From Lethocerus indicus (lineage: Eukaryota > Arthropoda > Insecta > Hemiptera > Belostomatidae), in NCBI GenBank assembly GCA_019843655.1, contig JACDQD010000003.1, forward strand, positions 1,462,325 through 1,526,324: a stretch of 64,000 nucleotides of DNA, read 5' to 3'. Positions 45,285 through 63,896 of the stretch are shown piece after piece (within the stretch, counting starts at the first letter, position 1; each line of letters begins with the position of its first letter). The notes below the pieces were generated by a model. It made no database searches, was not told the DNA's origin, and was given only the letters and a program-made list of their open reading frames with translations. Position numbers and translations under genes: made by a program.

Positions 45285-48200
45285 ATAAACACTTTGCAGG
45301 CGTTACAATTCTCGAGGGTATTTATTTAATAAGCCGACCGTCGACAATGTTCCGAAATTAAAATTAAACCCCCAAAAAATGTATCAAATTTGACGCAACA
45401 TGGGCGAGTTTCGAAAGAGAAGAAAAAAATAACGTATCCCTCTGTTACTCACCGGACGAACGGGTAAATTACACAAATACAGCAAACCGTGAACCGTTAG
45501 GCGCGTATAAAATTTCCGCCACTTTATAAAATATCAGAAAGAGCTAGCCGGTTTTTTTGGTTTGTTTGTTGGTTTTTTTTTTTTGGAGGAAATTCTCGCG
45601 ATACGTCGTTTCGGGTTGATAACAATTACAAAATATTTTTATATATCGGCCATTTTCATTAGCGCAGACTCCATGATAGGAATATTTCGTCGCTAACACG
45701 AAGGCACTGGCTGTATTTTCGTCAACCCTCAAAAATACACTCGGGCGAAAAAAAAACCTACTTTCGATTGTCGTAAAATGAAAATACAATAAAATATACT
45801 GAAAAACTCGACGATTGAATATTTTACTTGTCGTTTTTTACGGCGTAATTTTTTAGTTTCGTAGGAAATATACGAAATACGACGATAACAACAAAAAGGT
45901 GGCGCCAATCGAAACTTCGAACAATCGCCAATTGACAGTGAGGCCGTTTAGAAAAAAAAAACTATTGCCAACTATTGTGTTATATTGGATAAAAATTGAA
46001 AATATTTTGTCGTAAATAAAATAGAAAAAAGGAGTACGCATTTTGATACAATCACTAGGAAGATACGAATAATGAAAGGCCGTACAACTCGTTACGAACT
46101 GTAAATTTAATACTTAATATTATAATACTCGGTAAATACCTCAAGAGTTTGAATACAAACTCATCCGAGTCATATTTTATATTTGGGTTCGAAAAATTTG
46201 AGAAATTCTCGGAATTTAAAGTAACGAAATTGACACTACGTTTTCCGGCGTTTCGAACAATCGTATACTGAAATTATTTATTTTTTATTCCCCCTACCCT
46301 ATAGTGTATAGTCGTTTTGGCTTTCGCCATAATCAGTATTAAAAAAAGTATTGGATGGACTCTGGACAATATCGACGCCAGTTTCCGTAATTCCAAGCGT
46401 TATTGCTAGACTGAATTTACGAATGGAGTAGAAATTATTGGTAGAAAACAGAATTATATAAACCTACCTGTAAAACTTGTTTTCGCCGTTTATTGTCGTT
46501 TCGAAGCGTTGTTCTGCGATGGAATAGATTAAAAATTTATACTCGCCAGCTTATTAAAGATTATTACTTAAAAACTAAAAAAAAAAAATCATTGTCCGCG
46601 TAATGGACTCCTTTCTGTATACAGCGGCGATAACGATGATCGAAGTTATGCAATTTCATCGGATCGTTTTATTATACAATAATTTTAAGAGACAAAATTA
46701 TCATTAAAATGTTTCTGGGTCAGGTGGTACCGCCGTTCTGCAATAAGTTTATTCGGTCCATTATCGGCGTTTAAATCGTTATTTGGTTTAAATTTTGAGG
46801 AGTTTAGCGTTCGTTAACAGTTCCCCGCGGGGGGCGTAAATTATTTCATTTTCAACCGATATAACGATGGGCCGAAAAAGGGCCTCCGCCCCGCCCTTCG
46901 TAGTCGTAATTTATTATTATTATTGTATTTGTGTTCATTTTCACAGGACGAAAGTTGAAATTTAGAATTCATCTCCAGTTAAAGAAAGCTGGAATTCAGC
47001 CTCCGAACGAACGCTAAAAGTGAATCTATAAAGAAATCAGTTCCGGCAACAAATGGCGAAGTGCCAGAAAAATACGCGTTTTCGAATACCCGGATTTTTT
47101 TTTGTGGGCGTAAATTTGTTTTCATCGCCGAATTCAAGCGCAAAAAAAAACTATTATCGTCCGCCCAATTTTTTTTACCCGTTCGCGAATAATAAAGTAA
47201 TAATATAAAGTATTGGGTCGGCCATTACCGACGACGCCATATTATTGGGAAAATTTGGCCCAAACAGAAATATTCGAATATATTAAATTTTTAGCTGAAA
47301 ATTTGTGCAAAATTTCATAACTAACTACAATTAATCGAATACAAATGCATTATTATATTCTGGACTACAATCGAGAGGAGTGTACTATTTTACTAAATTT
47401 CATTTTTTTCCCATTACCGCCCCCCAGTATCAACCCTCGAATAAATAATTTCCCTATTTATATTTAAAATATATACGCTATACGAATAATATTAACATAA
47501 CATATTAATATTATGATATTAATATTATATCCCTCTAAGGGTCTTCTCGAGAAAACATCCAGCGTAGCCCAAAATATTTTTTTGTCATTGTACGAAATCA
47601 ATTGGAATAGATTTTACATACGCGTATTTAGAAGAATCCAAAAAAAGTATAATAAGTATTCTTTTAAACTGACACAGTTATGTTAAGCCGCAATAAAATT
47701 AGAAGAAATTGATTATAAGACAAAAGAAATATAAATACAATTTATCGATACGAAATTCATTTTACTTTGTACGATAAATTTTAAAAACATTATATCAACC
47801 TTTTTCCTTTTTAAACTTAACTTATCATAAAGACTCTAAATAATATTTAGACTTCGTACATTTTACAGTTTTACAGCGTTAACAATTTCGTTCGATACTC
47901 GACATGTTCTCGAACAATGCGTTTGTAAATTGTGTAAAAATATCTGTCACATATGTGGGCGATAAATAAATTTTTTTAACAACCTTCTCTCCCTTTATTG
48001 CTCGTAATTAACGCTCTTTACGTTCTCCTTTTTTCTTTTTCGTTTAAAACATTATTCCCTTTCAAATTGTTTGTCAGTTTTAAACCATACATCGGCTGCC
48101 GTTTCGCTATTTATTTATTTCTTACATACGTATTAATAAATATTTCTATTTAACGATGTAATGTAATCCAGTTATTATGTAGTATATACGAGGATTTCTT

Positions 48201-49613
48201 TACTAGATAAAAAAAAAAATAAATAAACGGACTCAGATTGTCACTGAAGATTCTTCAGTATGCGAGATATGAGAACATAAAAAAAAAAAAAGATTGAAGA
48301 ATAAGTTATTTATTTTAATATTATTTATTTTTATTATTTTACATAACATTTTTACCCTTTGAAATAAACAGTATTTTCTTTTTGTGTTATATATGGCGAT
48401 CCGAATATCTTTCGTTTAGCGAATATCTTTCGTTTAGCGTGTGACAAACGATTAGATACGTTACAGAGAACAGAAAACGAAAGAAAGAAAGAAAGAAAGA
48501 GACAAATTAGCGCCGCACGAAGCTTTTACACATTGGTTTTTTTTGTTTTTTTTTTTGGTCGAACAAAATATAGCTACATATAGCCTTTTACATCGAATAA
48601 ATATAATTCTACATAGGACAATAAAAGAAAAAGAGAAAATAGGATATTACAATATTTAATTAACATAAAAAATAGGTGTAAGAATTCCACTTTGGTAGCT
48701 TTACCAGTTTCAGATAAATTATTATTAACTTTCAATAAATAATTATCGATATAACAATATAATTGAATAATTCGAAAACAGGGTGCCTTTTTTTTTTTTC
48801 AAGTTTTAAGTATACGCGTGAATTTATAATAAATCTTCCGACTGTTGGTCCTAATAAAGAAAAGAAAAAAAAAAAAATATATATATATATATATATGAAA
48901 CAAAAATTATAATAGCTCGCTATACAGATATTGCCGTCTATTCTATTAAGTGTCAAAAATAACATAATTACAATACGATCAATAAATTTCTTCTTCGTAT
49001 ATATTATTATACATATAATGTCTATCCAATACGATAGGGGGGGAAAGAAAATTGTATACATAAGAGAATAATACACACTAAAAATAAGCGATATTTTTTT
49101 TTTGTTGTTGTTTTTTTTAAAGGAATCGTTTCATCGAATTTTTTTCCATTACTAATATCAACCCTCGAATAATTTTTTTTTTTTTTTTGTATAAAATAGG
49201 CCTATGATTATAACGTACAAACTTACGAGCGATACAAACAATATAAACACAGGTGATAAATAAATCAAAGCGCGATGTAATTTTTTTCGGAACTTTTTGT
49301 TATCACTTTCCATCCCTTTTTATTGCTTACACTTTATGCTCCGGTTTCCGTTTTTTTTCTTTTCTTCGAAACGTCGTTTCTTTTCAAAATTTTGTTATTA
49401 TCACAATCCACCGAGCGGGATATGAGAATTAAAGAATTTTTTTTTCTATACCTTTCTCACCGAAATCAGCGGCTTAAATATATATATATATATTTATATA
49501 TCGAGAATTATATTTATAGCCGTCGATCGTTTTTAAAAACTATGAAATATCATCGAGATGGCTTCGGTTATTCTGGGAATGTTAACAAGTCGAATGATTC
49601 AAGATATGTTATC

Positions 49614-49668
<55 letters not shown>

Positions 49669-50107
49669 GCATTTTATATATTTGTTCCTGTATTCTGACA
49701 AAACAAAACAATTATCGTGCGCACATACCTTTAATAATAATAATAATAATATTGAGAAGAAAGTTGATTTTTATTTTTTAATAATTTTTTTTGCTTTCCC
49801 TACAATAATCTCCCATTTATTTATTAACGATTCTATTATATATAAACAGATAATTGGACACGGAATATTAAAATTTTTATTATTATTATTTATTTATTTT
49901 TTTTTTTTTGGTTTGTTTCAACAGTAATATTATATTTTTAAAGATAAAGAGTTGGTGTTCTATGAGCTGACAAATAGCACAATTAATAATAATAATAATA
50001 ATAATAATAAACGCTTGTTTTCGAATTTTTAACAAAATCATCGGTATATACTACACACAAGCATAGAAATAAAATAAGACGGTACAAAATCAATGCAACC
50101 TAGAGAC

Positions 50108-50157
<50 letters not shown>

Positions 50158-51034
50158 CAGTTTACAGAAAAGGAAATTAAGGAAAACAAAAATATATATA
50201 TATACGCACAATAATCATGAAAAATAGACACTAAATATTTTATAATTTCTAACAATCACTGGACCAGAAATCCATAGCCCTTCGAAAAAACCGGAATAGG
50301 TCGACGTTTTTAGTTTTTTTTTTTATTATTATTATTATCGCTGTTTCGTATTTCAAAATTTATCCTGACAATCGCAATCGTGATCACTGAGGCACGTTTT
50401 TTTTTTAAAAAAGTCCGCTATAATTAATCCAATCTTTTTATACGTCGAATAACGGCAATAGTGAGATATCGAAATTATAATCGGAACGAACGGAACACGC
50501 GAAAGTAATATAACGCGAATCGGAAACATAAAGGGATCGTTCGCTAGAGAATTATAATTTGCGGACCGTTTTTTTATTTTATTTTATTTTTTTTTTATTT
50601 ATTTTTGTCGTTTTTAAAAGGAGAAAAACTGCGCAAAATTATTACTAAAATTTGAATAGGCCATATTACAATTCTGGAGCTATGGATGACTGTTATATAT
50701 ACTCGTACTTAGTATATATATATATATATATATATGTGTATATATATATATATAATATTTATATATAAATATATTCATAGCGCAACAGTTGCGACATTCT
50801 CTTCCGTTTCGACTTACACCGCAATTAGTGTAACCTGCAATTAGAAACAAATTAATAACCAGTTTCGTCGCTATTTTCGTTTTTGGACATTTTAAAACGC
50901 ATCGTAAACGGGGAAAAATATTGTAAAGTACAATCGGGCGACAGACTAAAAAAAAGAAAAAAAAAAAAAAGAAAAAGAAAAAAAAAAAAGAAAAAATTGA
51001 AATTTCTATTTTGTAATTTCGTCCGAGATACCTT
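45285..51034. other. AT-rich intergenic region with Rab11 3' UTR
   Basis: No gene recognised on either strand. The left end should hold the promoter of the SR-rich gene and the right end a Rab11 3' UTR of unknown length; AATAAA on the - strand occurs at several places (for example near 47994 and 49320). Microsatellites: (AT)n at 48876-48896, 49617-49667, 50114-50156, 50711-50755; (AAT)n at 49735 and 49986; a 19-bp direct pair GAATATCTTTCGTTTAGC at 48401-48438. Confidence 0.55.
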
Positions 51035-54000
51035 TCACTGACAGCACTGCTTCCTGACGCTGTCCGAGTTCATCGTCGGTTTGACGTCTATCGCTTCGAC
51101 GTTCTGCGGCCGAATAGTGTCACCCTCGGGCGGATCCCTGATCTGTTTCTGTGAGACGATTCTATAGATTTCTGGAACAGGGAGAGACAACGAGTTCAAA
51201 AGTTCAAAGCGCGACACCGAAGAAAAAAAAGGGGGTTACGGAAACGAAATATATATAAAATTGCCTTTTTTCGTCATGAAAATCTGTATTTTGATATACC
51301 CGTTTTGTGGTCTGCGAGGGGTTGGAATACTGTAAGGTTCGTGATGTTTCTGTCTCCTCTCTCTCTCGCTGCTGTTTGGTCTTTTGCTAGACCGGTTTCG
51401 GCCGCTCTCGCCATCTTCAGTAGCGCTGTGTGTCAGTCACTGTTAAGCACTTTGGATGTTCTCTTGGGCATCCTCACTGCTGCACTGTCACTTTCACATG
51501 TATTGTAATGTCTGTCAGTATGTCAGTCGTTTATATATATATTCTGTTATTGTTATTGGGGGTTGTGTTTGTCTTCGGATTTTGTTAATCCGTTTCCTAA
51601 GTGTGAGTCAAATTGTCAGAAGGGGATGGTGTGATCCTCTAAGAGGATTATAGGGGCAAATATGGGGGTCACTCTGGGAATTAATTTTCTCATTTATAAT
51701 TTTGTTTTTCTTATGTTTGAAGATTTCCAGGTTTTCTATATAATATCCACCAACTTTTAAATCCACTTCATTTCACTAAAATGGTACACATTGTACAATG
51801 TACAACGGTACAACCCCGAGAGGGTTGTCTAGCAATGAGTGGGGGAGCTCACACCCCCTAATAAATAAGGGGACCCTAACTGTTATATTTCGCATTTAAT
51901 ATATAAATCATTAGTAGATAGATTGTTAAGGAACTAATAAATCCTAACCATTCCATCACTCTTATGCTGGTGTAATATATTTTATCACACAACAAATTTA
52001 TACAAATTGTAATCTCAATTCTATGTATGTATCCAATTTATTCTGTATTATAGTTCCAGTGGCTGTTCCCAATTCGATTCAACAGCAAAGAAAGGAGGAG
52101 AAGGAGAGAAGAAGAAAGGAGAAGGAGAGAAGAAGAAAGGAGAAGGAGAGAAGAAGAAAGGAGAAGGAGAGAAGAAGAAAGGAGAAGGAATTGAGGAGGC
52201 AGAGGAAGCACCAAAAAGCGGCTATACGTGTTCTGTTATTGTTATTGGGGGGTTGTGTTTGTCTTCGGATTTTGTTAATCCGTTCTCTGAGCGTGAGTCA
52301 GATCGGCTGAAATGGGCGATGGTGTGATCGTTCAAGACGATTATAGGGGTAAATATCGTGTCACTCTGGGAATTAATTTACTCATTTATAATGAGATACA
52401 GATACAAGGAATATATAAAAGCCATAAAATATCGTATCATAAACACCGGGCACGAAACAATGAACATCGAAAGATCATTAAAGTTATTACACCCCGGGCA
52501 AAAAACGAAAATAATTAGATATTATAGAAAACCTGGAAATCTTCAAACATAAAAAAAGCAATATTATAAATAAGAAAATTAATTCCCAGAGTGACCCCAT
52601 ATTTACCCCTATAATCCTCTTAGAGGATCACACCATCCCCTTCCCACAATCTGACTCACACTTAGAAAACGGATTAACAAAATCCGAAGACAAACACAAC
52701 CCCCAATAACAATAACAGAACACATATATATATAAACGACTGACATACTGACAGACACTACGGTACATGTGAAAGTGACAGTACAGCAGTGAGGATGCCC
52801 CCGAAAAACATCCAAAGTGCCTAACAGTGACTAACACAGCGCTACTGAAGATGGCGAGCAGCCGACAAACCGGTCTAGCAAACAGCAGCGAGAGAGGAGA
52901 CAGAAACATCACGAACCTACAGAAAATCTGTATATCGGCAAACAGAACATTTCAGCCAAAAATTAAAACAATTTTCAGCCCACAACAGTTGCACAGTGAC
53001 GGCGATTTATAGAGCAGTGAAGTGACTTGACTTTATAAAGTTTATAAAACAGAGTTACAAGCTCTCACTAAAGTTCGGTAGAACGAATCTTTATACAAAA
53101 TGACTCACTGCAGTCTAATCTGTATTTTTATTTATACGGGAAATTTAAATGAATAATAAAATAACTCTACCGATACACCATGAAAGCTGGCACGCCCGCC
53201 GGAATAAACAGCGATTTCGCGGTTTTAACTGTTTTTTTTCCCCAGAACTTGTGTATACCGCGATTGATTGCGCTCCAACGCCGATATGCGCTCACAATTT
53301 CTCCGTTCAAATTAACGTCTGCGGCAGATGCGCTCAGACACCGAGGCCGCGAAGAATTTTACCCACACGTGCGCGTAAACGGAAACCCGAAAAATTTCCA
53401 ATATAAGCCGAAATCGCAATTAAACGAAAAAGAAGTTTTCGTTCTCGCAGTACTGAAGCGCATATATAACGTTAACTGTGTAAAAAACAATCCGCACTTT
53501 AGACGATGTTGCCAACTTGTGAACGGAGATCCGCGGCGCGCACAACGCGGATTCGAGCCGCCGGGACCGTAAATGTTTACCCAAATAATAATATAACCCC
53601 GGTATTACCTGTCAGTATATTCTGAAAAGCCGTTTCTACGTTTGTCGAATCCAGCGCCGACGTTTCGATGAAAGAGAGCGAATTTCTCTCGGCGAAATTT
53701 TTCGCCTCCTCCGTCGGTACGGCGCGCAGGTGTCTCAGGTCGGACTTGTTGCCGACCAGCATGATGACTATGTTCTGGTCGGCGTGATCGCGCAACTCCC
53801 TCAGCCATCGCTCGACGTTTTCGTACGTCAGATGCTTGGCGATATCGTACACTAGAAGTGCGCCGACGGCCGATAACACCTGTCGACGGGCAGAGAAAAG
53901 TAGTTTAGACGGGAACTCAATGTAGATGTCAGCGGGGGGGGGGCAAACTGCATAGTGAGTGAACAACAATTTTTCGACGGACTGAACATATCGAAAATGG

Positions 54001-57000
54001 CCCAATTCGTGACCTATCTGTTAATGATTGTAATAAAATTTTTCTAGCTTAATCGCATTTCGTTATCAACCTAGATCGAATTACTTTATCGCGACTGCCA
54101 CGATTTCACTGTGGGATAATTAGTATGAATGTCGACGGTCAGATATCATCATTAAAGAGTAGACAGAAAATTCAAAAATACTGAATCTTTTTCGGGTTTA
54201 TCGGGCATAAATAATATGGCGTATTTACTGTAACTAATGTCCGACGATGGACTTTTTAACTCTATTTTTATTTCCAAAATACTGTACAGGCGACATGTAC
54301 ATAATAGTGAACGACCGAGCCAACTTTTTTTCTACATCTTAGGGTAGTCGGTTCCTCCATATTTTTAGGTCCAAAATTATTCGCTTCACCTACTGGCGGT
54401 GGAAGAACCTTGCAACGGGGGAAAAACTTTATCGATTCGTGAAATAAAGAATCGGGCACGAAAGAAGAAACGAGAATGGTGACCGAAAGAGGGATTAAAA
54501 CAAAATATAATACGAGGTCAAATAAATAAATTAACAATAATTGTACGATTATCGTTAATGGCTTACGCTGAAGTGATGGCCCTGTATCTCTCCTGTCCGG
54601 CCGTATCCCAAATTTGCGCCTTAATCGTTTTACCGTCGACCTAGAAAATCGGAGACGACGAATTAGCCGTAGGCGAAATGACGGAGAGTGTAAAAATTAA
54701 ACAGATTTTACGGCCAAAATAGACGGATAAATAAAAAAAAAAGAATATATACACTCAGCTAGGAGTCACCTGCGGACTACTTACCTGCGAGTTAAATTTC
54801 AATCGATTCCGTTATTATATACAGGCAAATTTCAATCTCTATTACATAAAATATCAGTACGTTTTTAGCTCCTGAAAACTAATATTAATAGCGGTTAAAT
54901 GAAACAATTCGCTGTTATCATTTTGATGCAGAAATACACTTTTCGATTGCTCAATTTTAAACTTACAAAGTGTGCTGATTTCGCGTTTGAATATACTTCG
55001 GAAATTTTAAACTCGATTCTCGAAATAGTATCAAAAACCATTGACATATCAAGCGTGAACAGCCAACAATTGAAAACCCATGTTTTACAACCCAACATCG
55101 GTTAGTAGTTAGTATTTCGGTTATCTCGAAATGTAACCTTGTAATTTCTTTTAACGAGAGTGTGATATCTTTTGTTAGTTTATATTAATTTCCCCTAACA
55201 ACTTCCTGCGGAGATAATGTAACCGTTGCGGCGAATAAATTCAATTTCTAAATTTCTAAATCAATCGATCGACGGAAAAATTTTATATTCGGTTAGCAAG
55301 TTTCGAGATATTTAAAAAAAAAAAAAATACCGCACAGTCGATAACGTTATATATCGGAAAAAGGACTGAAAACAAGTAGTGTTTCCATAAAGGAAAATTT
55401 CGCGGTCGGGGGGAACGGGAGGTATTTCAATAACATATTGTTTACAGGAAACGGTTATTTTTAACCTTCAATAACATCTGTTAAGATAATTCTGGAGGGC
55501 AAAACGGAATTGATGAGACGCTGAGGGGAACCTTGAAATTCGAGATACAAATAATTTTGAAAATTCGACAATTGTTTCTAACGAAAAAGAACAAGGCGGT
55601 GTGACGACGGCAATCCGACCGAATATTTGGAATTTTAACGAAATTTTCTGCAAGGATTTGAGAAATCATTACTCAAACAAGTGTATTACAGAAGAAGGGT
55701 AAGCGGCGGGATTCAAAGGTTAATTAATAAATGTAACGAGACATAATTAAAATATAATTTGTTCCCCCGTTTCCATTTCCTCAAATCGGGTTGCTAAAAA
55801 CCAAACAATATTGAAATTTCACAACTCGATTGCAAGTATATCCGGTAGAAGCAGCCGAAAGGTTTCTGTCGGTACCATATTTTTCGTTATTATCATATAA
55901 TCGGTATATAGACGAAAAACAAGAATGTTGAATATTGTTTTTCATATTTTTCATGGACACTCACCACTATACTCCTTGTAGCGAACTCAACTCCGATTGT
56001 AGATTTCGATTCCAGGTTAAATTCATTTCTCGTAAATCTTGACAATAGATTACTCTTCCCTACTCCTGAGTCGCCGATCAAAACCACTACAAAGAAAAAT
56101 TTATATATATATGTATATATTTTTTATATTTTTTCGAACTCTTCGAGCCCAATAACGAACAGATTGTAAATTGACATTCATTCGACCATTGCGTCGGCGT
56201 AATGTTTATATTTTTCGAATTATAAAAATAGAAGCGGTACTAAATATTGATATTATATAGGCTGTATAAAATAGAAAAAAAAAATGTTGCTGCCAGTTTA
56301 AATAAAATTTAAACGCAAAGTGAGCGATACGTTTCAATATAAGGAAGTGAAAACGAGTAATCCTTCGTTTCCAATTAAAAATCCCTCTTAAGACCGACGA
56401 GTACGATTCGAACCTCTCGAGAGACACAAGTGGTTCACAATCTCGATATCTCTTTGTATATCTGAACGTTGGACGAATTATTAAAAATAAAAAAAAAGGT
56501 TCTTATAGCGTAGAGTTGAAAACTTCGTAACTGAAAAATTAAATAAAAAAAAATTTCCAGGGGGGGCAGGGATGATACATTACCGTTGTACAATTCGATA
56601 ATGGTCGGGGAATTATAGGAGTTATTTCTTTTACTTCTTTAATCGGTTGATAAGGAGATCGGGGGGGGAATCTCGAGATTGAAGCGAAAGCTCGGTGGGG
56701 CTGTACTCCGCTTTCGGTTCTTATATTAATCGTGAAAAAGGATTAATTTTCATTACTCGAATGCTGGATGAGTCAACAGGAGGGGTGGGGGTGGGGTATA
56801 ACAAAATTGATAATTACAACTGCCCCCAACCCACCAAGTGGTTGTAATATTTTCTTGCGAGGGGGGAGGAAGTAATAATACATTACCTTCGTAGAATTCG
56901 ATAATGGTTGGGGAATTATAGGAGTTATTTTTTTTTCCATACCGGCATGTAATCGGTTGATAAGGAGATCGGGGGGGGAATCTCGAGATTAAAGTGAAAG

Positions 57001-57698
57001 CTCGGTAGGGCCGTGCTCCGATTTCGGTTCATATATTAATAGGCGAACCGATTACAACAGGATCATGAAAAAGGATAAATTTTCATTACTCGAATGCTGG
57101 ATGAGTCAACAGGAGGGGGTACAACAAAATTGATAATTACAACTGCCCCCCTCCCACCCCAAGGAGGGGTTGTAATATTTTCTTGGGGGGAGAATAATAC
57201 ATTACAGTTGTACAATTTGATAAGGGTCGGGGGAATTATAGGAGTTTTTTTCCATATTGGCATGAAAGGTTGATAAGGAGATCGGGGGGGGAATCTCGAG
57301 ATTAAAGTGAAAGCTTTATTGGCCATACTCCACTTTCTTTCTGGCGATTAGGATCATGAAAAGGAATAATAATGTTCATTACTGGAATGCTGGATGAGTC
57401 AAACCCCCCCCCGTAAAACAAAATTGATAATTATAATTTAGAAGGTTGTAATATTTTCTATGGGAGATGGGGGGAGGAAAGGTACCTGAAAAATTGTAAA
57501 TGGGAAAATTTTAAATTAATTGACGCCCAACAATAATTGGGAAAGTTTGGATTCGTGGAAGTTTGGACCGATGATTAATCAATTTTTAATGTCGGTTCCG
57601 GGAGGGAGGGAGGGTGGGGGGTAAAAAAAACTGGGGGGGGGGGGGGGTCTCGACTTACCTTTGAATAAGTAATCGTATTCATCGTCGCGAGTGCCCAT
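51035..57698 (-). CDS. Rab11: Rab11 small GTPase
   Basis: Exons in transcript order: 57698-57659, 56086-55965, 54640-54567, 53879-53609, 51171-51035; about 215 codons. Start [14 protein letters not shown]-loop GDSGVGKS, switch I STIGVEF, switch [16 protein letters not shown], base-binding NKSDL and ETSALD, then [12 protein letters not shown] and the double-cysteine end KQCCQ for geranylgeranylation. Rab11 directs recycling-endosome and post-Golgi traffic. All five exons have GT-AG junctions and fit in phase except at the start of exon 4: the conserved YYRGAVGAL segment is short by four bases and out of frame (see findings). The rest is near-identical to animal Rab11, so I treat the gene as functional and the break as probable sequence error. 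Intron 4 contains a composite fold-back element; intron 1 contains a threefold repeat. Confidence 0.95.
51296..52925. mobile_element. Composite fold-back element with captured exon
   Basis: Left terminal arm 51296-51530 (CCCGTTTTGTGGTCTGCGAGG, TAGACCGGTTTCGG), inner arm 51530-51900, captured segment to 52223, second inner arm 52224-52500, then an inverted arm 52500-52925 ending GAGGAGACAGAAACATCACG and CCTACAG. It lies wholly in Rab11 intron 4. The captured part includes the acceptor and most of exon 9 of the SR-rich gene. Confidence 0.8.
52054..52223 (+). pseudogene. Captured copy of SR-gene exon 9
   Basis: Begins after the same TATTATAG acceptor and reads [20 protein letters not shown], the translation of exon 9 at 35101-34980, with one G-to-A change near the start. 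A 21-bp unit encoding KEKERRR is expanded to about four copies (one in the gene). It is cut off after HQKAA, where fold-back sequence resumes. It lies antisense to Rab11 transcription and is not expected to be functional. Confidence 0.85.
53149..53572. other. CpG-richer unassigned segment in Rab11 intron 4
   Basis: A stretch of higher GC content than its surroundings with a 130-residue + strand open frame that I do not recognise (no conserved motif, proline/arginine rich at the end). It may be a decayed repeat. Listed because of its base composition only. Confidence 0.25.
56560..57420. repeat. ~310-bp tandem repeat, three copies (Rab11 intron 1)
   Basis: Units start near 56578, 56881 and 57200 with CATTAC(C/A)(G/T)T(T/C)GTA(C/G)AATT. 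Each contains TTGATAAGGAGATCGGGGGG, AATCTCGAGATT and CTGGATGAGTCAA. Long G runs and length changes make the copies uneven. Confidence 0.85.
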
Positions 57699-58360
57699 AG
57701 TGGTGGTGATTGGGGGGATGGTCCGTCGGAGGGGTGGTTTTTCTCCCTTTTTTCCCCTATTCCACAAATACGAGGATATATATCGTGTTCTGGCGGCGGC
57801 GGCGGCTGAAGGCGGGCGGGGGGCGGGACGGGGACGGCGGCGCTGTTCCCACAAACCAAACGGACGCAAAAACTGCTCTTCTCTCTCTCTCCTCTTCTCA
57901 CCGTTTAACCGATACAAAATTTGGTACGCGGAATCGATAAAATACAACCGAAAAAAAAATTGTGTCAACGTAGCCTAGACTGGCATCGGGACCAACTAAA
58001 ATGGCCGACGGACAACCTCTACGCCCCTAGGGTTTGGCATCGCAACTGCGCACTGGCGACCGCTGTTGACTGATTCGTACAAGTGAGAAAAAAAATATAA
58101 TACAATTTCGATTTAGCCCCACGTAAAACTGGTGCGACGATAAAATTTCCAGGGTTGAAAAACACGGCGCCAATTTTTTTCCCGCCCGATATACAATTCC
58201 GATACGCTATTTATCTTTCTATAATATATATAGAGAGTGGTAAAATTTCGTCTTCGACAGTTGGCCAACCCGCGTCGAATTCTGCGTCCAACATGCAATA
58301 GTCGACCACTCTCTTGTACACTGTTTATTTTCCGACGGTATAAACACCAATTTCAGTAAT
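57699..58360. promoter_or_regulatory. Bidirectional promoter region, Rab11 and SMU1
   Basis: The 662 bp between the two divergent start codons. It includes (GGC)n-like GC-rich sequence at 57790-57850 and an AAAATGGCCGAC motif near 57999, which resembles a YY1/Pleiohomeotic site. No TATA box is placed convincingly. A 5' UTR intron on either side cannot be excluded. Confidence 0.5.

Positions 58361-63896
<5,536 letters not shown>

Noticed and set aside
53520..53575. tRNA-like T-arm on the - strand (GGCTCGAATCC)
   Set aside because: No pairing acceptor, D or anticodon arms at the right spacing.
53600..57698. Rab11 as a pseudogene
   Set aside because: Apart from one four-base gap all exons, splice sites and functional motifs are intact, and similar small deletions occur in other conserved genes here.
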